Source: Saprospiraceae bacterium
GTDB lineage: Bacteria; Bacteroidota; Bacteroidia; Chitinophagales; Saprospiraceae
Assembly (NCBI GenBank): GCA_020631135.1
Contig: JAHDHU010000001.1
Coordinates: 80,860 to 116,777, forward strand
Direction: 5' to 3'
DNA: 35,918 bases
The position numbers were made by a program, and so were the translations under genes. The notes beneath the pieces were generated by a model that saw only the letters and a list, made by a program, of their open reading frames with translations, was not told the DNA's origin and did not search any database. This document shows, in pieces, positions 15,889-24,871 of this stretch (the first letter of the stretch is position 1; each line of letters opens with the position of its first letter).

Positions 15889-16647
15889 TTATTTAATGTT
15901 TTTGACAAAATTGCTTACATCATCTATTATATCTTGGCTGTTGTTGATATGTTTTATGAAGGCACTGCCTATTATTGCTCCGCTGGCGTATTGGGAAACA
16001 AATTCATAATTACTTCTATTTCGGATATTGAAACCGACGAGTATTGAAGTATTAAGATTCATCTCTTTTAAACCTTGGAGATACTCTTGAGAATCTTCAA
16101 TGTTCTTGCTATTTCCAGTTGTACTAGAGCTACTGACTGCAAAAATAAAAGAACTGCTGTGTCTGTCAATAAATTGAATTCTTTCTTCGGAGGTCTCAGG
16201 GGTAATTAGGAAAATATTACTTAATTCATTTTCGACAAAGGTCGATTGATATTTTTTTAGATATACATCAATGGGGAGATCTGGAATGATCAGACCGCTC
16301 ACCCCAACATTTTTACATTGTTTGCAAAACTCTTTAATTCCAAATTGTAAGATGCTGTTAAAATATCCCATTAAAACCAAAGGTGTATTGACCTCAATTT
16401 TTTCAAGTTGATTAAAAATCGCTTCTAGAGTAATTCCATTATTAATTGCTTGGGCATTACTCATTTGTATTGTTGGTCCGTCACTAATTGGGTCTGAATA
16501 CGGAATTCCAATTTCTATAATATCCGTTCCTGCATTTGACAAAGCTGGGATTATTTGTTCTAAACTATTTAGCTTAGGAAATCCAGCAGTAATGTAAATG
16601 TTTAGAAGCTTTTCAGCTTTGGTTTCAAAAAGGCTTTTAATATTCAT
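15889..16647 (-). CDS. trpA: Tryptophan synthase alpha chain
   Basis: The alpha subunit cleaves indole-3-glycerol phosphate to indole and glyceraldehyde 3-phosphate, passing indole to TrpB. The protein shows YITAGFP, the catalytic Glu in [37 protein letters not shown] and [10 protein letters not shown] (the family has V-S-x-x-G-x-T-G). I chose the ATG at 16645-16647 (252 residues) over a TTG three codons upstream (16656), because it gives the usual N-terminus. It overlaps trpB by 11 bases. It is the last gene of the trp operon; no clear terminator follows. Confidence 0.95.
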   Translation of the reverse strand: MNIKSLFETKAEKLLNIYITAGFPKLNSLEQIIPALSNAGTDIIEIGIPYSDPISDGPTIQMSNAQAINNGITLEAIFNQLEKIEVNTPLVLMGYFNSILQFGIKEFCKQCKNVGVSGLIIPDLPIDVYLKKYQSTFVENELSNIFLITPETSEERIQFIDRHSSSFIFAVSSSSTTGNSKNIEDSQEYLQGLKEMNLNTSILVGFNIRNRSNYEFVSQYASGAIIGSAFIKHINNSQDIIDDVSNFVKNIK

Positions 16648-17809
16648 TTTGGTCAAATTTGGTATAGGTTTCTAAATCTTTGTCTCCACGTCCACTTAAA
16701 TTAATCACAATGTTGTCAGAATCTTTAAATGCTAGTTTTTCCAAATAGGCTAAAGCATGTGCTGATTCTAAAGCAGGAATGATGCCCTCTGTTTTTGACA
16801 ATAATTTTGCTGCAATCAAAGCTTCTTTATCTGTTACAGAATCATACATCACTCTACCTTCATCTTCTAAAAAGGCGTGTTGCGGTCCAATGCCGGGATA
16901 ATCTAATCCAGCAGAAATACTGTGCGGTTCGATTACTTGACCATCTTTGGTTTGCATCACTTTTGAAAAAGCCGCATGCAATACTCCTTTTGTTCCTAGG
17001 GCAAGTGTTGCAGCAGACATGTTGGTCTCCGTTCCGTGACCGGCAGCTTCAACACCGATAAGTTTTACTGCATCATTTAGATAATGGTAAAAAATACCCA
17101 TGGCATTACTTCCCCCACCAATACAGGCAATAATATAATCTGGATTGGTGTCAAGTTGTTTTTTTACTTCGGCACTAATTACAGATTGGAACCTAGCTAC
17201 CATATCTGGATAAGGATGTGGCCCTACTACAGAACCAATGATATAATGAGTGTTACTAGGATTATTTATCCAATCTCTGATGGCTTCATTAGTTGCATCT
17301 TTAAGCGTTTTACTACCCGAATGAACCGGTACGACTCTGGCACCCATCATTTTCATTCGCTCAACATTTGGTGCTTGTCTTTGTATGTCTTTGGCGCCCA
17401 TAAAAATATCACATTCCATACCCATTAGTGCACATGCAGTTGCTGTGGCTACTCCATGCTGTCCCGCACCTGTTTCTGCGATAATTCTTTTTTTATTGAG
17501 ATTTTTGGCGAGTAAGATTTGACCTAATGCATTATTTATTTTGTGTGCGCCTGTATGACAGAGGTCTTCTCGTTTTAAATAAATATTTGTTTTGTAGTAT
17601 GCACTCAATCTTTTAGCATAGTATAAAGGCGTTGGTCTACCTACATAATTTTTCAAAAGATCTTCAAATTCTTTTTTAAATTTTTCACTTTGAATGATAT
17701 TTAAATAGGTGTATTGAAGTTGGTTGACATTTGGATAGAGCATTTCTGGAATGTATGCACCTCCGTATTCTCCATAATAACCATTGGTATCAACTTGGTA
17801 ATTTTTCAT
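16637..17809 (-). CDS. trpB: Tryptophan synthase beta chain
   Basis: The PLP-dependent beta subunit condenses indole with serine to tryptophan. The 390-residue protein has [14 protein letters not shown] at the N-terminus, the PLP lysine K90 in [19 protein letters not shown], the phosphate loop GGGSNAMG and [14 protein letters not shown]. It is of the TrpB1 type that pairs with TrpA, with normal length. The start overlaps the trpF end by 20 bases and the end overlaps the trpA start by 11 bases, so translation is coupled throughout. Confidence 0.98.
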   Translation of the reverse strand: MKNYQVDTNGYYGEYGGAYIPEMLYPNVNQLQYTYLNIIQSEKFKKEFEDLLKNYVGRPTPLYYAKRLSAYYKTNIYLKREDLCHTGAHKINNALGQILLAKNLNKKRIIAETGAGQHGVATATACALMGMECDIFMGAKDIQRQAPNVERMKMMGARVVPVHSGSKTLKDATNEAIRDWINNPSNTHYIIGSVVGPHPYPDMVARFQSVISAEVKKQLDTNPDYIIACIGGGSNAMGIFYHYLNDAVKLIGVEAAGHGTETNMSAATLALGTKGVLHAAFSKVMQTKDGQVIEPHSISAGLDYPGIGPQHAFLEDEGRVMYDSVTDKEALIAAKLLSKTEGIIPALESAHALAYLEKLAFKDSDNIVINLSGRGDKDLETYTKFDQNEY

Positions 17810-18425
17810 CTCGTAACTCTTTTAAAAATTTGCTAACTAATTCTGTGTTTTTTAATCCTGGGTTTTCCTCAAAGCGACTATTGATGTCGACGGCATGCAG
17901 GTAGTGGGAATTTATTGCTTTCAATTTTTCTGTATCGTCAATCGAAATTCCACCAGACAGTATGTAAGGTTTTTTATAATTGTAGTTTTTTAATAATGAC
18001 CAATCAAATTTTTTTCCGCTTCCTCCATGGGTAGAACTTGCAGTGTCAAACAAAAAATATTTAGTGTCATTCGCGTATGCGTATAAAGAGTCCCATTGGA
18101 AGAGTTCATCAATGTTGAATGCCTTTATGACTGAGATATCTGATTGATTGATTTCTGAAACATATTGAGGTGATTCTGTTCCGTGGAGTTGGACAAAATC
18201 AAGACTATATTTTTCGACAATGGATTTAAGTACATCCATTTTCTCATTGACAAAGACACCTACTTTTTTGCAATCTATCTTTGTTTTTTTAATGAAGGAA
18301 AGTGTTTTTTCATTTACAAACCGTTTAGATTTTTCGTAAAATATAAATCCAATATAATCTGGACTGATAGTCAAAATCTCCTTGATGTTATCCGGCTCTT
18401 TCATTCCACAAACCTTAACCTTCAT
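17790..18425 (-). CDS. trpF: Phosphoribosylanthranilate isomerase
   Basis: TrpF isomerises phosphoribosylanthranilate to the carboxyphenylamino-deoxyribulose phosphate. Signatures: [11 protein letters not shown] at the N-terminus (catalytic Cys), [40 protein letters not shown] and ILSGGI. The open frame extends to an ATG at 18449 (219 residues), but the ATG at 18425 gives MKVKVCGM, the normal family N-terminus (211 residues), and overlaps trpC by 11 bases (ATGAAGGTTAA), the same overlap length as trpB-trpA. TrpF and TrpC are separate proteins here, unlike the enterobacterial fusion. Confidence 0.94.
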   Translation of the reverse strand: MKVKVCGMKEPDNIKEILTISPDYIGFIFYEKSKRFVNEKTLSFIKKTKIDCKKVGVFVNEKMDVLKSIVEKYSLDFVQLHGTESPQYVSEINQSDISVIKAFNIDELFQWDSLYAYANDTKYFLFDTASSTHGGSGKKFDWSLLKNYNYKKPYILSGGISIDDTEKLKAINSHYLHAVDINSRFEENPGLKNTELVSKFLKELRDEKLPS

Positions 18426-19218
18426 TTGCTGTTGATTTGTATTCGTCAATTATTTTTTTACATGCAATGGCAGGTTGACCGGATTTCATAAAATGACCAC
18501 CTATCAAAAAGCCATCAAACCCCGTTTTAGTAAGTTGGCATATATCATTACCGTTGGTAATGCCGCTTTCACTTATTTTACAAAGTTCTTTTGGCAATAA
18601 CGGATATAGATCAATGCTTGTTTGAATGTCAGTTTTGAAGGTTCGCAAGTCTCTATTGTTTACACCGATTATATCTATATAAGGATTTAGGTGGGTGTTG
18701 ATTTGAGCTTCATCGTGAACTTCTAACAAAACGTCAAGTCCAAATGACTTAGCCAATTTTGCTAAATCAGATGTTGTTTTGGGCTCTAAGCATGCAGCGA
18801 TCAATAAAATGCAATCTGCGCCAATGCTTTTGGATTCGATGATTTGATATTCATCAATGACGAAGTCCTTTCTTAAGATTGGACATGCATTATATTTTCT
18901 TGCAACATTCAGGTCTGCGATGGTTCCATCAAAATATTTTTTATCAGTTAGGACGGATAATGCAGATGCGCCTGATTCAATATATCCAGTGCTAATTTTT
19001 TGAACATCTATGGTTTTAACCAATGCTTTTGTACTCGGAGAAGAGCGCTTGATTTCTGCGATTATTCCCAGCTGATCATTTTGACGTAAAGTATTGGATA
19101 GAGAAATTCCTTTTCTCTCAAACAAAGGATTCTTTTCCAATTCTTTTATTGAGGTAAGTTCTTTTGCTTTTTGTACCTCTTTACGTTTGTCGAAAACTAT
19201 TTGTTCTAAGATGTTCAT
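18415..19218 (-). CDS. trpC: Indole-3-glycerol-phosphate synthase
   Basis: TrpC closes the indole ring to give indole-3-glycerol phosphate. The 267-residue TIM barrel carries IIAEIKRSSPS (catalytic Glu and Lys), VLTDKKYFDGTIADL, CPILRKDFVIDEYQI, GVNNRDLRTF and ISESGI, all expected. Length is normal for a single-function TrpC. It starts at the last base of the trpD stop (TAATG) and overlaps trpF. Confidence 0.97.
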   Translation of the reverse strand: MNILEQIVFDKRKEVQKAKELTSIKELEKNPLFERKGISLSNTLRQNDQLGIIAEIKRSSPSTKALVKTIDVQKISTGYIESGASALSVLTDKKYFDGTIADLNVARKYNACPILRKDFVIDEYQIIESKSIGADCILLIAACLEPKTTSDLAKLAKSFGLDVLLEVHDEAQINTHLNPYIDIIGVNNRDLRTFKTDIQTSIDLYPLLPKELCKISESGITNGNDICQLTKTGFDGFLIGGHFMKSGQPAIACKKIIDEYKSTANEG

Positions 19219-20204
19219 TATGAGATCAATTTGGTCAGTGAGTTTAAAGCTCTTTTTTTAATTAGGGAGTTGTGGGCTTCATCATACGCTTCATCAAAGG
19301 TTTTTTGATGGTCAAAACATTGAATGGCCAAAGCCGCATTGGAGCAAACGACCGCATTTTGTTTCTTTGTACCATTTCCGTTAATAATGGTTTTAAAAAT
19401 ATTTTTGGCTTCTTCTATTGTATTTCCGCCAAGGATATCCTCTTGCTTCACCTTAAGTTCAAACTGTGATTTAGGATCAAACAAGTATTCTTTATCTGGA
19501 CGTATTATTTTGGCTTGGCTTGTTAAACTTATTTCATCATAACCGTCCAACGAATGAACGATGTTGTATGATATATCAGAAGTCTCATAGATGTATTTAT
19601 AATATCGTTGAAGTTTTAAGGAGAAAACACCGACAAGTTGATTGCTTGGAAAAGAAGGATTTACCATGGGACCTAGCATATTAAAAAATGTACTTACACC
19701 AAGATTTTTTCGAATATCGGCAACTTCTTTCATCGCAGGATGAAAAAGGGGAGCATGTAAGAAAGTGATATTACTATTATCTAATTGCTCTTTTAGTTTA
19801 TCTGGATCCGATGTAAAATTATAACCAAGGGATTCTAAAACATTTGAGGATCCACAGACAGAGCTGACACCATAGTTTCCATGTTTGGCAACTTTGTAAC
19901 CTGCACCAGCTACCACGAAAGAAGCTAGGGTACTGATATTAAAAGTGTCCTTTCCATCGCCACCGGTGCCACAAAGGTCAATGATGTCAAAATCATTTAG
20001 ATCAATTCTTATGCATCTTTCTTTTAGGCAATCTCTAAATCCTGATAGTTCATCAACGGTGATACTACGCATTTTAAAAACCGACAAAAAGGAAGCGACT
20101 TGATAGTCATTAAATCCACCTTCCGATATTTGTCCCAATATATTTTTTGCTTCAGAACGACTGAGTACCTGTTGTTCGAAAAGTTTAGATAATATTTCTT
20201 TCAT
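19218..20204 (-). CDS. trpD: Anthranilate phosphoribosyltransferase
   Basis: TrpD transfers phosphoribose from PRPP to anthranilate. The 328-residue protein has the PRPP-binding glycine loop DLCGTGGDGKDTFNIST, VAKHGNYGVSSVCGSSNVLE, FLHAPLFHPAMKEV and NMLGPMVNP. It is unfused to TrpG, with family-typical length (about 330-340). It overlaps trpG by 4 bases (ATGA) and trpC by 1 base. Confidence 0.98.
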   Translation of the reverse strand: MKEILSKLFEQQVLSRSEAKNILGQISEGGFNDYQVASFLSVFKMRSITVDELSGFRDCLKERCIRIDLNDFDIIDLCGTGGDGKDTFNISTLASFVVAGAGYKVAKHGNYGVSSVCGSSNVLESLGYNFTSDPDKLKEQLDNSNITFLHAPLFHPAMKEVADIRKNLGVSTFFNMLGPMVNPSFPSNQLVGVFSLKLQRYYKYIYETSDISYNIVHSLDGYDEISLTSQAKIIRPDKEYLFDPKSQFELKVKQEDILGGNTIEEAKNIFKTIINGNGTKKQNAVVCSNAALAIQCFDHQKTFDEAYDEAHNSLIKKRALNSLTKLIS

Positions 20205-20776
20205 GAGTTGTTAGCCAGTTTTAAAAAATTTGAAATTATCTCATCCCCATCTTCAGTTAAAATACTTTCAGGATGAAATTGTACACCATAAAGTTTTAGG
20301 TCTATATTTTGGATCGCCATAATATGTCCTTCGTTTGAAACTGCGGTTACGGTGATTTTATTCGAAAGACTTTCTGGATCAATAACCCAAGAATGATACC
20401 TGCCGACGAAGAATTTGTTTTGAAGATTTTCAAAAAGAACAGACTTGTTCTCATTTGTTTGGATCTCTGATTTCTTACCATGGAAAACTCCATTAAGATT
20501 TTTAAGTTTAGCTCCCAAGTATTCTCCTAATGCCTGATGTCCAAGACAAACACCCAGGATTGGAATTTTTCCTGCGCAGCTCGAAATAATTTGACTCATA
20601 TTCCCCGCTTGTTGTGGTAGCCCTGGACCTGGAGATAATACAATAGAATCAAACGCTTGACATTCCTGAGCAGTAATTTTATCATTTCTTGCCACCTCAA
20701 CTTTGGAATACTTTTTTAATATGTATTCGAGATTATACGTGAACGAATCGTAATTGTCTAAAAGTAATACTCTCAT
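20201..20776 (-). CDS. trpG: Anthranilate synthase component II (glutamine amidotransferase)
   Basis: TrpG hydrolyses glutamine and channels ammonia to TrpE. The 191-residue class I amidotransferase has DNYDSFTYNLEY, the oxyanion loop VLSPGPGLP, the nucleophile Cys77 in PILGVCLGHQALGEYLGAKL and the His/Glu pair in GVQFHPESILTEDG. It might also serve folate synthesis as PabA, but its place in the operon argues for tryptophan. It shares 4 bases (ATGA) with both neighbours. Confidence 0.97.
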   Translation of the reverse strand: MRVLLLDNYDSFTYNLEYILKKYSKVEVARNDKITAQECQAFDSIVLSPGPGLPQQAGNMSQIISSCAGKIPILGVCLGHQALGEYLGAKLKNLNGVFHGKKSEIQTNENKSVLFENLQNKFFVGRYHSWVIDPESLSNKITVTAVSNEGHIMAIQNIDLKLYGVQFHPESILTEDGDEIISNFLKLANNS

Positions 20777-22185
20777 ATTTCATTGGCTTTAGCAATAGAG
20801 AGACGAATAGCTCTGACTTTATTATTTATTTCTTCTAGTTCTCCTTTCGGAGAACTTTCTATCACTATACCGGCTCCGGCCTGATAGACTAGGGTATTAT
20901 TTTTACTAAGGATTGAACGAATTATAATGGCGTGATTCACTGAGCCATTAAAACTCAAAAAACCAGTAGCGCCACCATAAAAATTTCTCCTAATATTTTC
21001 GTTGTCATTGATGATTTGAAGTGCTCTATATTTTGGAGCACCGCTTAAAGTTCCTGCTGGAAATGTGTCGGTATATATATCTAAACCAGTTTTTCCCTTT
21101 TTTATCGTGCCGTTGACCTTACTTACCAGATGTATAACTTGGGAGAAATATTGAATTTCCGCGTAAGTTTCTACTTCAACTGTATCACTATTTTTACTTA
21201 GGTCATTGCGAGCCAAATCAACCAACATTACATGTTCTGAAATTTCCTTCGGATTGGATCTAAGATCTTCGGCCTTCTTTCGATCTTCCTCTAAATTATT
21301 TTCTCTTTTAACCGTTCCTGCAATTGGATTAATCGTAGCCACATTTTTTTCAACTTTGAGTTGCGATTCTGGTGAAGATCCGAATATTTTAAAATCACCA
21401 TAATCCAAATAAAACAAATATGGCGATGGATTTATACTTCTTAGACATCTGTATAAGGTAAACTCATCTCCTTTAAAGGATTGTCTAAATTCTCTTGAAA
21501 GAACTACTTGAAATGTGTTTCCCAACTGGCAATGTTCGATTCCGTTGGATACCATTTTCATGTATTCTTCATCCGAAACATTTGAGTATTCTTCTCCTTG
21601 GGTTTTAAAATGAAAATGGCTGTAATTGTTTGATTGAATTATGGAATAAATAGAATCAATACTGGACTTTTTATTTTGCTCATCATCGATTGAATGTTCA
21701 ACAATAAACATTGATTTTTTAAAATGGTCAAAGATGATTAGGTATCTAAAGAATTGATATTTTAAGTCCGGATTATTTTTTATTTCATCGGCTTTATTTT
21801 CGAATTCTATGTCTTCAAAATACTGGACAGATTCGAATGAAGAATAACCCCAAACGCCTTGCGAATCTATTGGCAAATCGGATTGACAAATTTTAAAGGA
21901 ATTTATAAAGTCTTGAAGCGCAACAACTACTTCTTTAGGTTCGGTTGCGATGCATACTTTTTGTTCGTCATTTGCAATGTGATAAGTATACGAATTGCCC
22001 TTGGCTTCAAAATTGGCAATAGGGTCTAAGCAGATAAAACTTTTATTATCGGTACGATCATGATAATCGGCACTTTCAAAAAGTAAAGAACCCTGGAAGT
22101 GGTCTCTTAACTTATTGTAAATACCAACAGGTGTGTGAAGGTCTGCTAGGTATTGAGCGTATTGAATTGTTATTTTTTTGTTCAT
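20773..22185 (-). CDS. trpE: Anthranilate synthase component I
   Basis: TrpE makes anthranilate from chorismate and ammonia. The 470-residue protein has an N-terminal tryptophan-feedback domain with SLLFESAD (the LLES-type motif of Trp-inhibited enzymes) and a chorismate-binding C-terminal half: FQVVLSREF, FGSSPESQLKV, INPIAGTVKR, EHVMLVDLARNDL, FPAGTLSGAPKYRALQII and YQAGAGIVIESSPKGELEE. The feedback motif distinguishes it from PabB. It is the first structural gene, 15 bases downstream of the U-tract of the attenuator terminator. Confidence 0.97.
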   Translation of the reverse strand: MNKKITIQYAQYLADLHTPVGIYNKLRDHFQGSLLFESADYHDRTDNKSFICLDPIANFEAKGNSYTYHIANDEQKVCIATEPKEVVVALQDFINSFKICQSDLPIDSQGVWGYSSFESVQYFEDIEFENKADEIKNNPDLKYQFFRYLIIFDHFKKSMFIVEHSIDDEQNKKSSIDSIYSIIQSNNYSHFHFKTQGEEYSNVSDEEYMKMVSNGIEHCQLGNTFQVVLSREFRQSFKGDEFTLYRCLRSINPSPYLFYLDYGDFKIFGSSPESQLKVEKNVATINPIAGTVKRENNLEEDRKKAEDLRSNPKEISEHVMLVDLARNDLSKNSDTVEVETYAEIQYFSQVIHLVSKVNGTIKKGKTGLDIYTDTFPAGTLSGAPKYRALQIINDNENIRRNFYGGATGFLSFNGSVNHAIIIRSILSKNNTLVYQAGAGIVIESSPKGELEEINNKVRAIRLSIAKANEI

Positions 22186-22200
22186 TTTTAAAATTCAGGC

Positions 22201-22232
22201 AAAAAAAAAGACCCGCGAGAAGCGGGTCTTTT
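22201..22232 (-). terminator. trp operon attenuator terminator
   Basis: On the minus strand GACCCGC (22228-22222), loop TTCTC, GCGGGTC (22216-22210) form a perfect 7-base-pair GC-rich stem, extended by AAAA/TTTT and followed by a run of nine further T-bases (22209-22201). This strong intrinsic terminator sits between the leader peptide gene and trpE, not after a structural gene. Confidence 0.92.
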
Positions 22233-22270
22233 ATATATATCTATAAATACGACGGTATTACTTCTCAGGT
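22211..22270 (-). promoter_or_regulatory. Predicted antiterminator of the trp attenuator
   Basis: Minus-strand ACCTGAGAAG (22270-22261), the last codons of the leader peptide, can pair with CTTCTCGCGGGT (22222-22211), the loop and 3' arm of the terminator: GAGAAG/CTTCTC, one U-G pair, a 2-base bulge, then ACC/GGT. It is mutually exclusive with the terminator stem. A ribosome at the stop codon would cover the upstream strand; one stalled at the Trp codons would leave it free. Confidence 0.65.
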
Positions 22271-22356
22271 TTATAATCTAAAAAGCTCCACCACCAATTT
22301 TGAGTTGTTGGACAATTTGTTAAAGTACAAGTATGCTGAGTGTTTCTAAAAAGCAT
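22258..22356 (-). CDS. trpL: trp operon leader peptide with three consecutive Trp codons
   Basis: A 32-codon frame, ATG at 22354-22356 to TAA at 22258-22260, reads MLFRNTQHTCTLTNCPTTQN, then WWW (residues 21-23), then SFLDYKPEK. Three Trp codons in a row, placed 18 bases ahead of a predicted antiterminator and followed by a strong terminator just before trpE, are the hallmark of ribosome-mediated attenuation: with charged tRNA-Trp the ribosome reaches the stop and the terminator forms; when Trp is scarce it stalls and trpE-A is transcribed. The stop codon directly follows the antiterminator strand. No Shine-Dalgarno sequence is seen. A weak -7-like AACCTTTG ends a few bases before the ATG, so the transcript might be nearly leaderless, but the promoter is not settled. 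Confidence 0.85.
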   Translation of the reverse strand: MLFRNTQHTCTLTNCPTTQNWWWSFLDYKPEK

Positions 22357-22421
22357 AATCAAAGGTTGCGATAAATTCTCATTAATTCCTAATTATTTTC
22401 TAAAACTTCGATAATTAAATT

Positions 22422-23924
22422 TTAAAAGTGAGATTTTAAACTTATTCCGTAATTCTGGAATTTGAAATTGCCTGCGCCATTAATCTGCACAGTATTAGAA
22501 AAGGAATAGAAGAGATTTAATGAAAAAGCCTTTGTTATTTGCCTGCCAAATTGCAGATCCAATCTAATCGTATTTTGCCAATCTAGTTGTTCAATTTTTT
22601 GCTTTCCAGGAGCGATCAAAACTTTGTAAAAGTATTTGGAATTGCCAGAGTTAAGATTTTCGATATGAAAAAAGATTTCTGCTAAATAATAACTCTCTGG
22701 ACTGAAATAGAGCAATTGATTATTTTCTTTGAAATTTAAGTAGTTCAAACTGGTTCCAATTTTTAGGATTGGTTTATTGAGTGGTTGATAATAGACAGAG
22801 GCAAATAGGTTTTTGGAGTGATTTGCGTCGTTTTGGATGTTGTATGCTGCAAAACCATAAAATGCCAATTTAGATTTCGAGAAGTACTGATATTCTAATT
22901 TTAGAATATCCTGTCTGATGTTCCCTTTTACAATTTCAGTGTTGTAATCCATATAAGTGGAGCTGTGACCAAGTCGATAGTAATTCTTTTGATTTGGTTT
23001 AAAAGCTATGGTAGATGAACTAACAAAGTGTTTACTGTGGTCATTATCGAAGATGCTGCTTAATAGACCAGAGCCAATAGTGAGTTCTAATTCAGGATAT
23101 AGAAAAAAAGTATTTTCCAACATTAATATCTGCTGCTTGGCTTCAAAAAGATCAGAATTTTCTGAAGTTTCACGATCGATGAATCTTAAATTTGTTCTGG
23201 TGCGTGGGTGAAGACCTAAGGAAATTTTTGCATTATTTACCACAGCAAGATTTCCAGCATTATCCTTTGAATAATGTCGAGAAACTTCGGCTCGAACTTC
23301 TTTTTCTTTTTCTATGAGTGATTTTATTTCTAAGGCATTGGCTTGATTAGGTTCAAGTATTTGGATACTGTCCAACCAGCGATGAGCCTCTTTATATTTT
23401 CTTGCCTTGGTATTTAGAAAGGCAATGCCAATCATGATATATTTTTTAGAAATAAGCCCTTGTTCGTTTTGAGGTTTGATTTCTAAAGCACGGTTGACAA
23501 ATTCAAGTGCTAAATAGTTATTGTTGCTTCCTGATAATGCATTTGCATATCCCAAATTGGCTGTGAAATTTTTTGGATCCTCATTAAGTAACGATTTGTA
23601 TATTTTTTTGGCTTCCTCGAAATTATTATTCCACAAATAAGCTTCAGCCAAATTAAGTTGAATTTCTATATCGTTTGGATATGCGCGATTTAAGATTAAA
23701 AATTCACTTAATGCTTCTTCCTTTTTAATACTCAAACCCTTGGCTCTTGCCGAACAAATCAAAGCGGTTTTATTGTTTGGATAATCTTTTAAAATATTAT
23801 CGAAATAGATTTCTGCTAGAGAAAACTCCCCAGCTTCTATAAGGGCAAAGCCTTCATCCATTTTCTGAGCCTGAAGCAAAAATGTTTGGAGAACTAGAAA
23901 TGATATTATTAGTTTCTTTAACAC
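22422..23924 (-). CDS. TPR protein with YaiO-like outer-membrane beta-barrel
   Basis: The 500-residue product has a signal peptide (MLKKLIISFLVLQTFLLQAQ), five or so TPR units (residues about 25-195) and a C-terminal half of alternating beta strands ending YGISLKSHF, with a terminal Phe as in outer-membrane barrels. This TPR-plus-barrel layout is like the YaiO family, whose members are often near exopolysaccharide genes or act as secretion-channel partners; specific function is unknown. It reads in the same direction as the trp operon, ending 65 bases before the leader peptide ATG, so read-through into the attenuator is possible. A near-consensus -7 element (TACATTTC) lies in the 74-base gap upstream. 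Confidence 0.75.
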   Translation of the reverse strand: MLKKLIISFLVLQTFLLQAQKMDEGFALIEAGEFSLAEIYFDNILKDYPNNKTALICSARAKGLSIKKEEALSEFLILNRAYPNDIEIQLNLAEAYLWNNNFEEAKKIYKSLLNEDPKNFTANLGYANALSGSNNNYLALEFVNRALEIKPQNEQGLISKKYIMIGIAFLNTKARKYKEAHRWLDSIQILEPNQANALEIKSLIEKEKEVRAEVSRHYSKDNAGNLAVVNNAKISLGLHPRTRTNLRFIDRETSENSDLFEAKQQILMLENTFFLYPELELTIGSGLLSSIFDNDHSKHFVSSSTIAFKPNQKNYYRLGHSSTYMDYNTEIVKGNIRQDILKLEYQYFSKSKLAFYGFAAYNIQNDANHSKNLFASVYYQPLNKPILKIGTSLNYLNFKENNQLLYFSPESYYLAEIFFHIENLNSGNSKYFYKVLIAPGKQKIEQLDWQNTIRLDLQFGRQITKAFSLNLFYSFSNTVQINGAGNFKFQNYGISLKSHF

Positions 23925-23998
23925 GATTCAAAATTCCTCGATAATTCAGTCACTGAGACGAATCTTCGATTTTCGGTCAGAAATGTAAGATTTTTGGT

Positions 23999-24871
23999 TT
24001 ATGCTACTTTATGACCTGTACTTGCAGTCCACAATTCAAACCATTGATCATTACTAATTTCCAATTTTAAAGTTGCAATTGCTGATTTGATCCTCTCAAT
24101 TTTCGATGTTCCGATAATAGGAAACAAATTGGCAGGGTGCTTTAGTAAAAAAAGTAATGCTGCTTGATCTAAACTCCAAGGATACTTCGATACGACTTGA
24201 TTTATCTTCAAAGTCCTTTGATCTGTATTAAATATCTGACCACCTTTAAACGGTGACCAAATTGTTGGATGGATATTACGACGATAACACTGATCTATTG
24301 TTCCATCAGTAAATGGATCTAAATGTAATAATGAAGCTTCGATTTGATTGGTCACGATTGGAAAACCTTTAAAGAGATCGAGTTGACTAGGGGTAAAATT
24401 TGATACCCCAAAGTGTAAGACTTTTCCTGCTTTTTTGAGCGTCTCAAAATCACGGATGATTTGTTCAACATCCATTAAAGGACTTGGTCGATGAATCAAT
24501 AGTAAATCCAAATAATCTGTTTGGAGGTTAATCAAGGATTGGTTGACTGAAGAAATGATATGTTCTGTTGAAGTATCATAAGTTTTAACAGCTCTTAGGT
24601 TATTGGGATAACAAATTCCGAATTTCGAAATAAGTTGAATTTCTTTACGATCTATATTGTTTTGTTTAAATGCTAGACCAAATTCTTTTTCAGTAGTGTG
24701 GTCGCCATAAATATCCGCATGATCAAATGTCGTGATGCCTAATTCGCAACATTGCTCAATCAATTGCGACATTGTTGCAGTATCTAATTTAGCACCCCAT
24801 TTACCCCAGTGCATTACACCTGCAATGATTTTAGATAATTTTAAACTACTTTCAGAAATGGTCTCTAACAT
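23999..24871 (-). CDS. Aldo/keto reductase
   Basis: An NADPH-dependent TIM-barrel oxidoreductase of 290 residues, closest in pattern to the YdhF-type subgroup. The catalytic tetrad is intact: D50 and Y55 in TTFDHADIYG, K83 in LISKFGI, H127 in DYLDLLLIHRPSPL; the cofactor region includes HFGVSNFTPSQLDLF and FPIIGTSKIERI. Substrate is unknown. The start overlaps the stop of the LytTR regulator by one base (TAATG), so it is translated with the signalling operon; a role in detoxifying reactive carbonyls during nitrosative or redox stress is possible but only inferred from context. Confidence 0.9.
   Translation of the reverse strand: MLETISESSLKLSKIIAGVMHWGKWGAKLDTATMSQLIEQCCELGITTFDHADIYGDHTTEKEFGLAFKQNNIDRKEIQLISKFGICYPNNLRAVKTYDTSTEHIISSVNQSLINLQTDYLDLLLIHRPSPLMDVEQIIRDFETLKKAGKVLHFGVSNFTPSQLDLFKGFPIVTNQIEASLLHLDPFTDGTIDQCYRRNIHPTIWSPFKGGQIFNTDQRTLKINQVVSKYPWSLDQAALLFLLKHPANLFPIIGTSKIERIKSAIATLKLEISNDQWFELWTASTGHKVA

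Noticed and set aside
17084-17428. Plus-strand open frame of 114 codons inside trpB
   Set aside because: It is antisense to an intact and unmistakable trpB.
18183-18491. Plus-strand open frame across the trpC-trpF junction
   Set aside because: It is antisense to two intact trp genes and shows no family resemblance.
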